A stretch of 64,000 nucleotides of DNA, from positions 40,875,926 through 40,939,925 of the forward strand of contig CM057224.1 in assembly GCA_029891385.1 (NCBI GenBank), read 5' to 3'. Origin of the DNA: Erythroxylum novogranatense. Taxonomy: Eukaryota > Streptophyta > Magnoliopsida > Malpighiales > Erythroxylaceae. The position numbers and the translations under genes are program-made. Under the pieces are notes generated by a model. The model saw nothing but the letters and a program-made list of their open reading frames with translations, ran no database searches and was not told the origin of the DNA. Below are positions 33,323-45,520 of this stretch, piece by piece. Positions within the stretch are counted from its first letter, which is position 1. Every line of letters begins with the position of its first letter.

Positions 33323-36300
33323 CAGAAATACAATCTTACATGGGCATTCTGAAAAATGTGTCAAGCTACATGCATCTAAGTTATGTCATGGCAGACAGTG
33401 ACAACTGATCCCCAGTCTAGTATATGAGTCACATGCATGAGTATGACTCAGTCGTTTAAGCGGTTAGAATAGAGAGGAAAATGATAATGTGTTAGAATGT
33501 GATAAAAGGAAGTCGTGGATGTCGTGAAATGAGAAAAAGGTGTATGGTCTGATTGGACCAAAGAAGAGTAAGTGTATTGGTATTAGTGGATATAAGTGTT
33601 ACATTGAGGTATATCTTTAAATGTGGGATAGAAATGAAGTTGTGGTTGTGGGTTGATAGAGGAAAATAGAAATATGATGGAAATGGCAAGAGTTCAAGTG
33701 TATAAAGTGGATGAAAATAAAGTGTTCTATGATATAGAGAAGTTACAATTGGGATTGGTTACGTGACAAGAGTTATGAATAATGATCTATGACTGTGAAT
33801 CAATTATGTTAGTGAGAAATCAAGAGTGATTGTTTATCTATGATATTGATTTGAGTGTGAAAATACTTGGGTATGATGCAATAAGGAAAAGATTGAAAGG
33901 TAAGACCATGATACTGATAAATGAAAAAGTTGTTCGGGTTTAGTTGAATTGCCTAAGTAAATGCATCCCTGATTATGAGAAGCAATTAATGAGTTAGTGG
34001 ATAATTGCTGGTCCTATTCTTGTGGATTACTATAAGAATCCAATATGGGTTAGAATAAGAAATGAAAGTGCTCATAATGATCAATTGGGAATGAATAGAG
34101 ATTGTATACGATCCTCATGAGTGAGGACAGGTGCAAAAAGGAAAGTTGTTGAGTTCAGATTATATTGTCACTGTAAGTGTACATCTGATAGTGGGATCAC
34201 CTCATGAGTGAAATTATTAAGCATAAGTGGGCAATATGCGTGAATAGGATATAGGAGGTAATCGGTGGCCTACTAAATAAGTTCCGATTATAATTCCTGT
34301 AGCCCCAAGTTTAAGAAGAGTAAGAGTAAGGCATGAGAATGCTTGTAACGATCAATTGAGAAAGAAGTGAGACTATTAAAAATGTTAGCATAGGTAATGA
34401 ACGTGAAGGAATAAATGAGGGACATGAGCAGAGCAAAGTCCCCATGATCGAGATCTAGTACCCAAAAGAGAAAGGTTATCTAGAACTAAATAGGATTAAA
34501 GTGTTCTCAGTAGTAAGGCTACTGATGGGTAAATGACGTGAATATATTTTTAGATAAGATGTGATGATTATAGCGATGTATACCAAGATATTAAAGTAAA
34601 TGAAATTGTTTAAGTGCCCTACAAAGCCTCATTATAAAGGATGTTCTGATCTTGTATGGCATGGCATGAACTGCTCTTATTGAGATATTATGTATCGTTG
34701 ACATTGATCTTCTCGAAGTATTAAGAATGACTGATATGTAGTGATGAAAAATAGTTGATTGATAAAGTTTTATGAACAGTATTAATAATTGATAAGGTTT
34801 AGTTGATCTGATAATTTGATTTGAGGGTAATCATGGAAGAGATAAATCTGAAATGAAGTAAAAGTTAATTTTTGGAATCCTAATGCTAGTGGAGACTTAA
34901 GTGTAAGAGATAAAATATGCTACTGAAAAAGTGTACATTATGTTGATGAGATGAACCCGATTATGTAAGAGAATTACTGAACATTAAGGAAATATTAATT
35001 TCGAATATGAGAAGAATATAGGTTCGTGTATATTTTGTGTAATTATATTCTGAAAGTACAAATTTGATATGATGAATGTGTTATGAACCCAGTTTGTAAT
35101 GATGGCAGTAAATTGGATTATGTGGAGAACTAGGGTAAAGGAACATGTGTCAGAATATGTTATAATGAAACTGAGAAAGTTATAAGAAAATTTTTCCTTA
35201 ATGGAGACAATTGATATTTAGGGAATTATACGAATTGATCATGGTTATAAGGAGTTTATTATACTACTGAAGAGTAAATTGTCTCAATTGTGTTTAGAGT
35301 GGGTAATGACTATAAGCATAGATGATCGATTGAATGCATTTGAAAAAAATAAAAAATGAAGAAGATAAATTGGCACAGTTGAGGAAATTGTTTATCCTGC
35401 AAGTTTCATAAGAGTGAATCATAGTTGACCAAATAAATAGTGGGATGAATTAGTATACGAATATGGCACATTGGGAGTTTATTAGAACCAACTGAATGAT
35501 GGATACGTCCAGAAATTGTCAAAGATTTTCTGGCTTTAGCTTTGATAAAAATGTTTGAGGAAAAACGTGTGAATAGTATGATTGATGATTGTAAAAGGAG
35601 ACACTTGGAGATTTTGCAATATATACTGAAGTGTCCTAGTAAAGGTCATGATACAATCTATTGAAATTATATAAAATGATTTTTTGTACCTAGGGACATA
35701 TATAACTTCGTGGGCTATATTGTGATTGCTGATCTGAAATTTGTTGTACTGAGTATTGCTTTACAAGCTTGGAGACACTAATTGTACAGCAACGTTTATG
35801 GATATATCCATGGATATGTAAATCAATAATGATCGAGATATTTTGGGAATTTGAACGATTTAAAAAAGGATTAAGCGATTGAGTAGTCGCAAAGTTAAGA
35901 TAGTGATGCAATTAAATGGATTGAATAGAAAAGTCAATGGTAGAAGATCACAATTTGAGCGATAAGGTTATTAAATCTAGGGTATTATTGTTGAGTGTTA
36001 ATAGTCGAGCTAGCAAGGAGAAAAAAGAAAGTATTATTGTTACTAGAATTCCAAAGCAGATGTGTATAAAAAGGATTGGCAAAGACCAAATTAAGGTGTT
36101 TGAAATTTGTGAACCTTATCGAGGAATTGAAAATAACTCCAATTGTTAAGGAAAGTGATATGTATAGTTCGACTAAGAAATTTGTGTAGTACGGACTAGA
36201 GACGTTGTTAGAGAAAATTTTGAGAACCAGTCAAAGTCTTATGCTATAGTAAGAGATCATCGAAAAGTAATTGATGGTTTAGAATGAAAAATCGAATGAT

Positions 36301-37076
36301 TATAATGTGAATAACCAACAGCTTTGACTGTTGGAGACAAATGTAAAACGGGTATTTTGGAGTTCATAGGGACATGAGATCAATGTATCGTTCAGATTGA
36401 TTACGGACATAATAATCATTATATTGGTGACACCATTCGAAATGTGTATAAGGGGTCTTACAACAAAGGATCAGGGCCTAAAAGTAGTCGATGGCCATGA
36501 TTGAGTTGAGACATTGTTGATAGTGAAATGAATTTATAATAGGGATTAAGAAATCCAAATGAGTGACAATGAGTCAAGTTGATTGTTATCGAGGTTATGA
36601 GAATCTTATGAGATTAGTGTTTTAACGCTGAAGAGATGTCTTTTTGTAAGCAATAAATGAAATGCTCTGAACAGTATTACAGCCATGATGCACATAGATA
36701 GAGATAAATGTATAATTGGGGAAATTAAATTAATTGTAAAGTGGCCTCTATATGACTGTAGTGTAAATAGAACTAAGAATTGGGAATTTCAGTAAAGGAT
36801 GATTTGGAAATATTAGACAGGATTAGGAAATATTGTTAAGATCCGATATATGTGTTATTGATATTGAAAGAGATGAATTGCGAGTAATTATGATAAAATG
36901 GTAAGACAGTATTGAGAATGAAAAAGGTGAATAGTTAATCGATTGTATTGATTTCAGTTCATTGGCAGAAATTACTCGTGTAGCGAAATAAGTGGGAAAC
37001 AGAAAGTCAATAATCGAAAAGACTCCCCCACCTTCCGGATCAGTCGTGTGTGAAATTTCGAGGACGAAATTTTTAT

Positions 37077-37090
37077 TAGGAGGGGAGAAT
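37077..37090 (+). other. Polypurine tract of element A
   Basis: TAGGAGGGGAGAAT precedes the TGTAACATCC start of the 3' LTR at 37,091. Confidence 0.8.
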
Positions 37091-38014
37091 TGTAACATCC
37101 CATCACCGATGGGAAGGTTATATGGGTAAATTGAGACGGGTTAGGATTTTACCGCATATTATTGATTGAGCATTCAATTGGCCTCTAATTTTAGAGGAAT
37201 GGGTCTTTTGTACATGCACATATAGGTACATGCATTCATGACATTTTCCCGACTTTTAATTTTGATACTGATTTGAATTGCGAAATTGTGAGATAATTAC
37301 ATTTGATTATGATTTATTGAAAATATTGGAATGATTGAGTTTGAATATTAAAATGGAAATGTTCTGGAGTAATTGCTAATTGATAGCGACTCTTCGGAAT
37401 TTTCTGAAAAATTCGGGAGAAAAAGTCCGGACCGAAAAAATTTTTTGAGTGACGGACTGATTGACTGCATAGTGCTAGAATAATGGGTAAGTGGCAATGA
37501 AAAATTTATATATATGATTTTAGAGATTAATATGTCGAGCTCTTGAAATTTGGAGACGAATTGGACTGGAAATGAATTGAAAAGAGAAAGAGATTTAAAT
37601 GTTTGTGAGGAAAAAGACAAGAGACTTAGGTGATTAATCTTTAAATGCCTAAGGTTATAAGAGGAGAAGAGAAGAAAGGAAAAAGCCTTGCTTCCTAGGG
37701 CACGATTGCTTCCTCTTCTCCTTGGACGATTTTCTATCTCCCTTCGAGATCCTTGCTTGCCCCTTCTTTGAGGTTGAAGAATGACTAGAATCCTTGAGAG
37801 AGTGATGATTTTTGAAAGTTCAGAAGCTCACCGTGGATGATGGAGGAAGTGAAAGGGGTAGGGGAGATTTCTGAAGATTTGAGGATTGGATGTTTGATTG
37901 GTAAGTAAAATGGTTTAACAGTTGTGTTATTGTTATTAAAATGCATTCATGGGTTTAAATGTTAAGATTAGAGTGTTTGAGTTAAGTTATTACCGGTTTT
38001 AGAGGGAGAAATGA

Positions 38015-38335
38015 CAAAAAACTGATCGGAGAAGACGACCTGCGACTCGCACATCGAGGCGTCTTGTGAAGCTCTCGCCATGGCTAATTAATATTTAATT
38101 AAATCACGGCGAGAGGAAGGAAGACGTCGCAATGAGCTCAAAGCGTTGACTCGCAATGAGCTCCTCTCGACGTCGCGGCGAGCTCGAGTTTTCCACGCCG
38201 CGACGAGTCCTCTCCTATGCGTCGCGGCGAGCTCCAAGGAGAATGTTCGCCGCGGCGAGCGTCGTTACACGTCGCGGCAAGCGCCTGCTAGACGCCGCGG
38301 CGAATGGTTTGAGGTCGCGGCGAGGGACTTTTTCT
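38015..38335 (+). repeat. CpG-rich module, element A 3' LTR
   Basis: Repeated TCGCGGCGAGC words. The two 63-codon ORFs that overlap here are by-products of the G+C-rich repeat and not genes. Confidence 0.7.
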
Positions 38336-39310
38336 GAATTGGTTTAAATGAGTTTTTGAGGCTTAGCTAATAGTATAGACCTCCAATTGAGGTGATGTTT
38401 GATTCGTTATGATCTAGAAAAAGAGGTCTACAATTGATACGAAGAATGAAAGTTGAATTTAAGATTAGTAGAATCGCAATTAGTAAAAGAAAGTTAAGAA
38501 TGTGATTGTATTTCAACCTAAGGATTGTTTTTGGTAATTGGGATAAAATTGTGAGGTCCCTAAATGTAAAGGAAAGGCTATTGGAATCTAGAACTGAGCA
38601 TAAAAGGTGAATTTGATCTAGAGAATAGTGATATTGATTTTGAGGTAATATCCTATTGGATATGACGTGATAAATTGACTGGATATTAGAATTGAAATTT
38701 GGGAGTTTCGTAATATGTTATTGAATTGAAATAAGTCTTTATTGATCAATTGAGTGGAAAGTTAGAATTTAATAAAAGAAAGTGGAAATTGGGAAATAGC
38801 ACCGGGAAGGTCATGAATAGGCATAGTACATCTTTTATTCAAGTCATGTGCATCATTAAATTATTTTGGTTGTGGTGTAATGGAAATTATTTGACTGTTA
38901 TAGAGGCTCCGATGGATCGATATTCTACGGATATTCTTTGGGACTTCGTGTCAGCTTCGGAATGCAGTGAGTAACCTAGTTGGTTCCTCAATCTATGTGT
39001 GTTTAATATTATGCATTGATGCCATGTGGAGATAATGGATGGATATGTGTGTTTGATTTTGATTGATTTCGGACCATGGGTGTCCAAAATATTTGGAATT
39101 TGATATTGAAGTGCTATTGTGTGTAGATGATTATGAATGCATCAATGAAATAAATTGTAAATGCATATGACTGAAATACCGGACCGAAGGTCCGAAGGAA
39201 TGAGAAATGGCATTGAAATGTAAATGACTGTAAATGGGAATTGGAACATATGCATTCATGCATAAAAGTATGATCAGATAATGGCAGTTGTGACCGGAGC
39301 AACCAACGTA

Positions 39311-39423
39311 TTACAGAGCTTTAAGCTCAACGCATCAGGGCTTCAAGCCCAACGTATTCAGAGCCACAGGCTCACCGTATCAGGGCATTCAGGCCCAACG
39401 TATTCAGAGCCACAGGCTCAACG
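39311..39423 (+). repeat. Palindrome array, element A 3' LTR
   Basis: It has the same five units as 32,546-32,656. The first unit here is the more perfect palindrome GAGCTTTAAGCTC. Confidence 0.75.
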
Positions 39424-39608
39424 AAATGTGCCCGTCACTGGGACAGTTTCAGGCGCACGGTCACAATAACGTAATGAAAATGAAAAGTATCACATATGCA
39501 TTGCATAAATGATATGAATGAATGCGGATTGTGTGAGAGGCGAAACGCCTTATATTTGTGAATTGTGATCGTATGTGGTATTCTGTGAATTATTTGAATA
39601 TGCATGAG

Positions 39609-39659
39609 TTGAGTGAACCATCGATGATGGTTTCTCACTGAGTTTGCAAACTCACCCAA
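39609..39659 (+). repeat. Conserved two-hairpin module, copy 6
   Basis: Nearly identical to copy 5, with ATCGATGATGG in place of ATCGATGGTGG. Confidence 0.65.
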
Positions 39660-39997
39660 CATTGCAATTATTTTTCAGGAATTGACGAGTACCCCGTTAG
39701 ACACACGGGAGTATGTCACCGCTCGCAAGTTAGAGTTCGAGGTCGGGATCAGTTCACGTCTGCATATGTGTCATTCTGAATTATGTGTAAATTTGTATTT
39801 CCGCAAGATCAGTACTAGTATTTCCGAGGGCCCCAATTGATTAATGCTGTATTGTAATTTGATTTCTGACATAATGTTTTGATTGAAAATAATTTCGTAT
39901 CGTGGGCCCAAATTGTTTACTGATATCTGCGCACTAGATTGGTTTTTGATAAATGAAAATGCATTACCGAGTTTTTGAACTGTTTCAACTGCTTTAG

Positions 39998-42363
39998 TGT
40001 AATATCTCATCTCCCATAGGAAGGGTTTATTGGTAATTTGGGACGGGTTAGGAGAATTGGATTATATCTCGGCATGCTCATACAACATATAGCCTCTATA
40101 ACTGATGATTGTTTTGCACTTGCACATGGTATACATGCATTCATGACATTTTAAACTTAGGTTTCAAATTGAGATTTTTGTGAAATTTATGGGATAATTG
40201 TATTTGAAAAATTATTCGAGTCGCCATAAATTGTTTTATATTTTTAGGATTTATGAGAATTTTCCGAATTTTTCGGGTTCGTGTCTTGACCGGAAAATTC
40301 CAACGGTCGACCGAGTGAGCTTCTATAACTGAAAAGGGCTGCATAATGGCATAGGATTATGGAATAAATTAATTATGGGAATTATGTGAGAGTTATGATT
40401 AGTGTTTAAGTGGGAGTAAATGAGATTAGATTATGATTAAATTATGTTACTTAAGTTATTTTGTCTTTTCTCCATTTCAAAAGCCAAGTGTCCCCTTTTT
40501 CTTAATGCATTTTGTCCTCTTCTTATCATCATATACGACTTCTCCTTGTGTTTTCAATAAAGGGATCACTTGAAAGCATTATTATTCTCATAAATCTTCT
40601 CTCATCCGAAGCTTGCAATCTCTTCACTTTTGTTCTCCTCCTTTGACTAGTTCCTTCTTCTTCCATCAAAGTTCCACTTGTCCCTTGCTTGCTTCTTCAC
40701 TAGTCACAACCAAGTCTTTCCTTAAGCCTTGAGAGGATGATTATATGCATGTGTAGAGGAGAGAGCCGTGAGTGTTGTCTAAGTGTTGAGACTTTGTAGC
40801 TTGATTAAGGTAGGAAGTGTGGGAGGTTTAAAGGCTTGGAGATTTGAGAGCTTGCAATTTATTAAGGTAAGGAATAGAGTTGTTTTTCCTTCTTTTGGTG
40901 GTTAGAGGCTTTCATGGAGAGCATTTATGTATGTACTTGAACATGACAAGGGTAGGTTTGAATGGGAGTAAATGTGTGCTTGTGTATGGATGAATGAATG
41001 ACTATACTTTTTATTGATTTTAGCTTGGTTTTGGATTGAGTTTGTAAGGTTAGATGAATGGAAAACTTAGGAAGATCATTTGTGTAGGTGCTGCCAATTT
41101 TTGTGTCATTATAGAAGTGTATGTTGTGATGAATTTTTGGTTGAATTAGAGGTATAATTGGATGCTTAGAGATGTATTATTGATATTAGAAGTGATAGGA
41201 GTTAGGGTAATGTTGAAATATGGAAAATTGGTGTTTAACCTATTGGAATGTTTTGATCATAACTTATTGTGTAGGTGTGCAAATTAGGTGAAGTTTGTTC
41301 CCAATTAAACTTTGGGATGTTGGCTACAATTTTGTGTGAAATAGGTGTTGTTAAATTGTAATGCTAGAAGGGCGAAATTTTGCATGGAAAGTTACTATTT
41401 TATTGCTCGTGAACAGTACCTTGATTATGACCTGATTACTTTGTTGATTTTTCTAAATTAATTGGTATGGAACTAGGAAAAATGGTCTTTATGAAAGTTG
41501 GGGCATATTGAGTTAGCTTTCCATTTCCACTGATCTTGTTAATTTTAGAGTTGTATATTGGGAGATATGAACTGATATCTATTGATTGGTTTTATGCTTT
41601 TTGGAGAAACCTAGTCAAAGTGTTGATTTTGTGAGCTTTCTGCTTGGGAGCAATTTTAGCAATTTTTGTGGACTGAATTGGTGTGAGTGATCTTCTGAAA
41701 AGTTGTAGAGTAAGAAATTATCTTGAAAATGATTTATGGTGTGTAATTTTTAGAGGTCAGAGTTGGGAGTTATGATTTTGCAAAACTGACCTCGCATTAG
41801 GTTGTGAATTGCCGATAATGGCGATAACTTGCATAATAGATTTGAACTTGTTAGAAATCGAATTGGAGTTTGAGTTCTCATGAAACTTGAAGTTGGTGAT
41901 CTTATCTTTTCAGGGGTATAAGGTAGTGAATTTGGTGACATTTTTGCTAAGAGATATGTTGTTTGGGAAATTACTGTCCAGATTAGTTGATTTCAGTAGA
42001 CTGATTCTTTGTTGAATTGTTTGACCTAGTTAGTTATGGAATTTGATTTTGGGTTGTTCATGAAAGTTGTAGATGACATTGTGAACTTATTGAGCATATT
42101 TATGTGGTAATTTTTGGCTGAAGAATCAGAGAGGAATGGAATTTGTAATGTACAGAACATACCAGTTGTGTAAATTTACTGCTTTGAGGTTATGAAATGA
42201 GAATTTATGGTTTAAAAAATTAGTGGATTTCATATTAATGCTTTATGATTTTGATGCCATGTGGAGTGTTAGTGGTTGTTCGTAGCGCACCCTTATCGTA
42301 GGGTGTGTGTCGGAATGACCTACGGGCGTCCCGATACATATCCTATGGTATGGGGGTGCTACA
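39998..42363 (+). mobile_element. Solo LTR nested in element A 3' LTR, TSD TTTAG
   Basis: A 2,366-bp sequence starts TGTAATATCTCATCTCCC and ends ATGGGGGTGCTACA, flanked by TTTAG at 39,993-39,997 and 42,364-42,368. No second LTR is present. It belongs to the family whose tail is seen at 1-71, and its 3' end shares a CTACGGGCGTCCCG block with 21,429-21,500. I see no two-hairpin module in it and no gene. Confidence 0.92.
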
Positions 42364-42446
42364 TTTAGCATACCACCCTCGTGAGGCACGGGCTCGGATA
42401 TCACCATCGATATCGGGTTCGGGTCTTGCGGGAGTGGGATGCTACA

Positions 42447-42524
42447 GGTAGTCTTCTCCATTGAACGTAGGAGGTCTAGTGACGGAGACACCTTCAGCTA
42501 TATATATATGTGTGATTCTGTCAT
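42447..42524 (-). pseudogene. Copia gag N-terminus
   Basis: On the minus strand an ATG at 42,522-42,524 opens a frame that reaches RPPTFNGEDY at the element A junction and continues at 30,339 with HYWKDRM. It is the start of the same Copia gag. Removing element A and one GGTAG copy keeps the frame. Confidence 0.85.
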
Positions 42525-42567
42525 AGATCTTTATCCACACTTTGTTACAGCGGTTCTTGGATACCAA

Positions 42568-42579
42568 GCTCTGATATCA
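42568..42579 (-). other. Primer-binding site of the Copia element
   Basis: On the minus strand it reads TGATATCAGAGC, one base off the usual initiator-tRNA site. It lies two bases from a CA LTR end at 42,582. Confidence 0.7.
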
Positions 42580-42581
42580 AT

Positions 42582-43525
42582 TGAAGTGAATCACACGTTA
42601 GTATAGACTTAATATTCGATATACAAAATGCACAAAAGGGGGGGGTGAATTGTGTATCTGTTTTTTTAATACAATCCCCCTTTTAAACTAACTTCTTTTC
42701 AAAAACAAAACTTGCTTTCTCAAACAATTGAAAAACAATATTATGCAGTATTACAATATGCTTTTAAGTATTTATATCAACAACAAAAATTAAAAGTTGA
42801 GAGTTGAGAGATGAGAGTCGACACAACAATTTTATACTGGTTTACCCCAAACCGTGGGCTACGTCCAGTCCTTAGAATCTTTTCTGAGATTTCACTATAC
42901 TTCTCAAAGATATAAGTATTCTTTTTACCGAGCCTCTTTAGGTCTCTTACAACAAGTATTCTTTTCTGACTTAGCCTCTTCAACCTATCAGCTTTCTTCC
43001 TTCTACTAAAAAATATTTCAATTTTTGTTACAGGCAATAGTAGCTCTATGTTTAGCATAATAAAATTTCTAGTCTTTTTGAAAATCACTAACTCTTGCAG
43101 TCTTCGACTCCGACTCATATTTATAATCTTCGTCTTCAACCGCTTCTTGATAACTGCTTCTTTCTTCTTGTTTCTTAATCTTTGAAGAGACGGTTATTCA
43201 GTTGAGTTCTGTAACTAACTCAAACTGACTAATCATCCGATGTGGTATCGGGTCTTCATCTTCGATTCTTTCATCTCATTTTCTTCCGTCTCATTTTTGG
43301 CTTTGTTTCGTCTCATTTTTGCTTTCTTCTTGCGTCTCATTTCTATCATCTCATTTTTTGTGTCTTATTTCTGTCTTGCGTCTCATATTTGTATCTGCTT
43401 TGCATCTCATTTTTCTTGCGTCTCATTTATGTCTTGTGTCTCATTTTGCTGGCGTCTCATTTTGTATCTGCATTATTATTTAATCTTCATCAAAATTATT
43501 AATCGTAAAGTCATTGTGACTTAAA
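42582..43525 (-). mobile_element. Copia 5' LTR, outer end not resolved
   Basis: The position next to the PBS and the GGGGGGTGAATTG block at 42,638-42,651 (common in Copia LTRs of this kind) identify it. The outer boundary must lie before the gypsy sequence that starts near 43,525, but I see no clear TG end or TSD there. It may be truncated. A CTCATTT-rich repeat lies at 43,270-43,480. Confidence 0.6.
43270..43480 (+). repeat. Imperfect repeats of TTGCGTCTCATTT
   Basis: About ten spaced copies of (G)CGTCTCATTT or TCTCATTT occur with variable spacers. The overlapping phenylalanine/leucine/cysteine-rich ORFs are a product of this repeat. Confidence 0.7.
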
Positions 43526-45520
43526 AGACGCAGGATAGTCACCCTATTGCCTTTGTTAGTAAATCCTTATCTAACAAATATCGACATGGCTCGATATATG
43601 AGAGGAATTCATTACTATTGTTGTGGCAGTGAAACATTGGATGCATTATTTGATGGGGCAACATTTTATTATTCAGACTGACAATAGCTTAAAGTGCTTG
43701 ATGGATTAATGAATTTCTACTCTCTTTCAACAGAGTTGGTTACCCAAGCTTTTGGGTTATGGTTTTTCCATATGTTACAAGAAGGGTAGTGACAATTCGG
43801 CCATGGATTCTTTATCCCAAGTGATGGGTGCTGAGCTTTTTGTTCAATCTATTTCTTATGTTAACGTAGAATTGTTGTCGAAGATTAAAGAAAGTTGGCA
43901 AATTGATTTTAATGTTAAACAATGAATTCAACAGTTGCTGTTGGGTCTGTGTTTTGTGTACCGGGGCGAACTAGGCCCAGCGTACCCCAAGTTGACACGC
44001 GACCACAACCTTCAAAGGTATTGTCCTCTTTGGTACTCGAACTCGAGACCTCAAGGTTTTGTTGCATTTAAATGCATGCCTCTTACCATTGAGCTAGCAA
44101 TATGGAGAGTATAAAGGCTTCGTGTATGTTTGGATAGATGATATCCTTTAGTGGAAAGGGCACATTGTTGTGGGCAATTCAAGTGTGCTAAGGCAGAAAT
44201 TAATTGGGATTTCCCATGCTTCTTCATTTGATGGGCATTTGAGCTGGTTAGGCACATATAAAAGAATGAGTGCTTATTTTTTCTGGCGCATACTACAGAA
44301 AGATGTTCAGGATTTTGTTCGTAATTATGACATATGTCAGCGTAATAAGTAAGAAACAGTTGCCTCACCTGGGTTGTTGTAGCCTCTACCCATTTCATAA
44401 CAAGTATGGACTGATTTAAACATGAATTTTATTAAAGGTTTGTCAATTTCCGATGATTTTATGGTTATCTACTAAGTTATTGATCGTTTAAGCAAGTATA
44501 CTCACTTTATTCCTCTTCGTCAGCCATTTACTACTGAAAAGGTGGTTAAAACCTTCATGGACAATATCTTCAAATTACATGGGATGCCCCATACTATAGC
44601 GAGTGATAGAGATCCTATTTTTATCATCCATTTTTGGCGTGAGTTATTCAAGCTGCAGGGTGTTTACCTTCGGTTTTCTACAACTTATCATCCTCATAGT
44701 GATGGTCAAACAGAGGCCCTAAACCACACCATTAAAACCTATCTTTGTTGTATGACTTCTGATGTCCGGCTAAGCGGAGTCGTTAGTTGCTACTCGCAGA
44801 ATGGTGGTATAATACCACTTTTCATTCTTCCAGCAACATTACACCTTTTTAGGTCGTTTATGGTATTTCTCCTCCGATCTATACACCTTATTTTGTGGGT
44901 GATTCTTTAGTTTTATCGATGGACCAAGTCATGATTGATAGAGAGGCCATGTTGGAAATATTACGGTTTCATTTACGACGAGCCAGTCATAGAATGAAAC
45001 AGATAGCTGATAGATGCTGTTCGAAGCACACATTTGAAGTTGGTGATTTGGTCTTTCTGAAGTTGCAATCTCACAGACAACAGATGCTTCAAAAACGCTC
45101 ATCCCAGGGCTCTGTTCTATGCTCCCTTCCGTATTTGTCGCAAGGTTGGGTCAGTAGCGTATATGTTGGAGTTATCGGAGGATTGTCGCATTCACCCCAC
45201 ATTTCATGTTTCCCAATTAAAATGTCAAGTTTCATATTTTGATGTAGTGTCCATTGTGATGCCACCATCCTTGTCGTCGATCCTGCATGTCCAATCATAG
45301 TGTTGGATAGACGTTTGGTCAATCAACATAATGAACCACTGTGTAAATATTGGTGGAATGGTCATCTTCGAGAACCAATGAGATTTCATGGGAGTTTTTG
45401 TATGACATCCAGTAGCAATTTCTGAATCTGAACCTTGTGGACAAGGTTCTTGAAGGAGAGGGTATTGATAGGAGGACAAGTTGCTGAAAGTAAGTGACAT
45501 TGAGGAAGGAAGAAGATGAC
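43525..45520 (+). pseudogene. Gypsy chromovirus pol remnant (RNase H, integrase, chromodomain-like)
   Basis: In order there is an RNase H-like stretch with HPIAFVSKSL (from about 43,535), then a decayed H2C2 zinc finger (44,200-44,350, the first Cys replaced by Tyr: YDIC). An integrase core follows (44,400-44,760) with WTDLNMNFIKGL, SDRDPIF and HSDGQTE supplying the D, D and E positions. After it come a GDLVFLKLQ block (45,043-45,069) and a chromodomain-like end with LDRRLVNQHN (45,300-45,460). Many frameshifts and stops interrupt it, and a SINE is inserted at 43,950-44,100. No upstream RT or LTR is visible; the left side is covered by the Copia LTR. It is dead. Confidence 0.85.
43950..44100 (-). 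mobile_element. tRNA-derived SINE
   Basis: On the minus strand the sequence starts with a pol III A-box-like GCTAGCTCAATGGTAAGAGG (44,079-44,098) and has a B-box-like GAGTTCGAGTACC (44,032-44,044). The spacing is similar to a tRNA gene, followed by about 80 bp of unrelated body. It interrupts the gypsy pol reading. I could not settle its exact ends or a TSD, and a decayed tRNA pseudogene is the alternative. Confidence 0.65.

Larger units (their letters stand above)
33306..37090 (+). mobile_element. Element A internal region, 3.8 kb, non-coding
   Basis: No ORF over about 75 residues resembles a known family, and stops are dense in all frames. I found no gag knuckle, DSG protease, RT YXDD or integrase motif. 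The PBS side and PPT side match element C's interior on the other strand, so A and C are one family. The last bases encode the GACGAAATTTTTATTAGG-type tail common to plant gypsy elements, which points to a gypsy ancestor. Confidence 0.75.
30340..42446 (+). mobile_element. Element A: complete LTR element with non-coding interior, TSD GGTAG
   Basis: The element is bounded by GGTAG at 30,335-30,339 and 42,447-42,451 and sits inside the Copia gag. Joining the flanks minus one TSD restores a continuous gag reading across NGEDYHYWK, which proves the boundaries. It is 12,107 bp, or about 9.7 kb without the nested solo LTR at 39,998-42,363. LTRs are 2,966 and 2,985 bp (the latter after removing the nest). 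It has a PBS and a PPT but about 3.8 kb of interior without recognisable proteins, as in a LARD-type non-autonomous element. Confidence 0.92.
37091..42446 (+). mobile_element. Element A 3' LTR, split by a solo LTR
   Basis: The LTR runs 37,091-39,997 and 42,369-42,446, for a total of 2,985 bp. It starts TGTAACATCCCATCACC and ends GGGATGCTACA. The insert at 39,998-42,363 lies 78 bp from its end. It holds a CpG module (38,015-38,335), a palindrome array (39,311-39,423) and a two-hairpin module (39,609-39,659). Confidence 0.9.

Noticed and set aside
38146..38347. Arginine/alanine-rich ORFs in two frames
   Set aside because: Produced by the TCGCGGCGAGC repeats in the element A 3' LTR; the matching 5' LTR block does not keep the frames.
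43240..43524. Phenylalanine/leucine-rich ORFs resembling membrane proteins
   Set aside because: They are translations of the CTCATTT-rich repeat in the Copia LTR.
44051..44098. A functional tRNA gene at the A-box/B-box pair
   Set aside because: There is no complete cloverleaf, the acceptor ends do not pair and the body continues with non-tRNA sequence, so a SINE fits better.
1..45520. CRISPR-like or phage-like arrays
   Set aside because: The regular repeats (14 bp, 22-24 bp, 191 bp) are contiguous or lie in LTRs without unique spacers of constant length, and the DNA is clearly plant nuclear.
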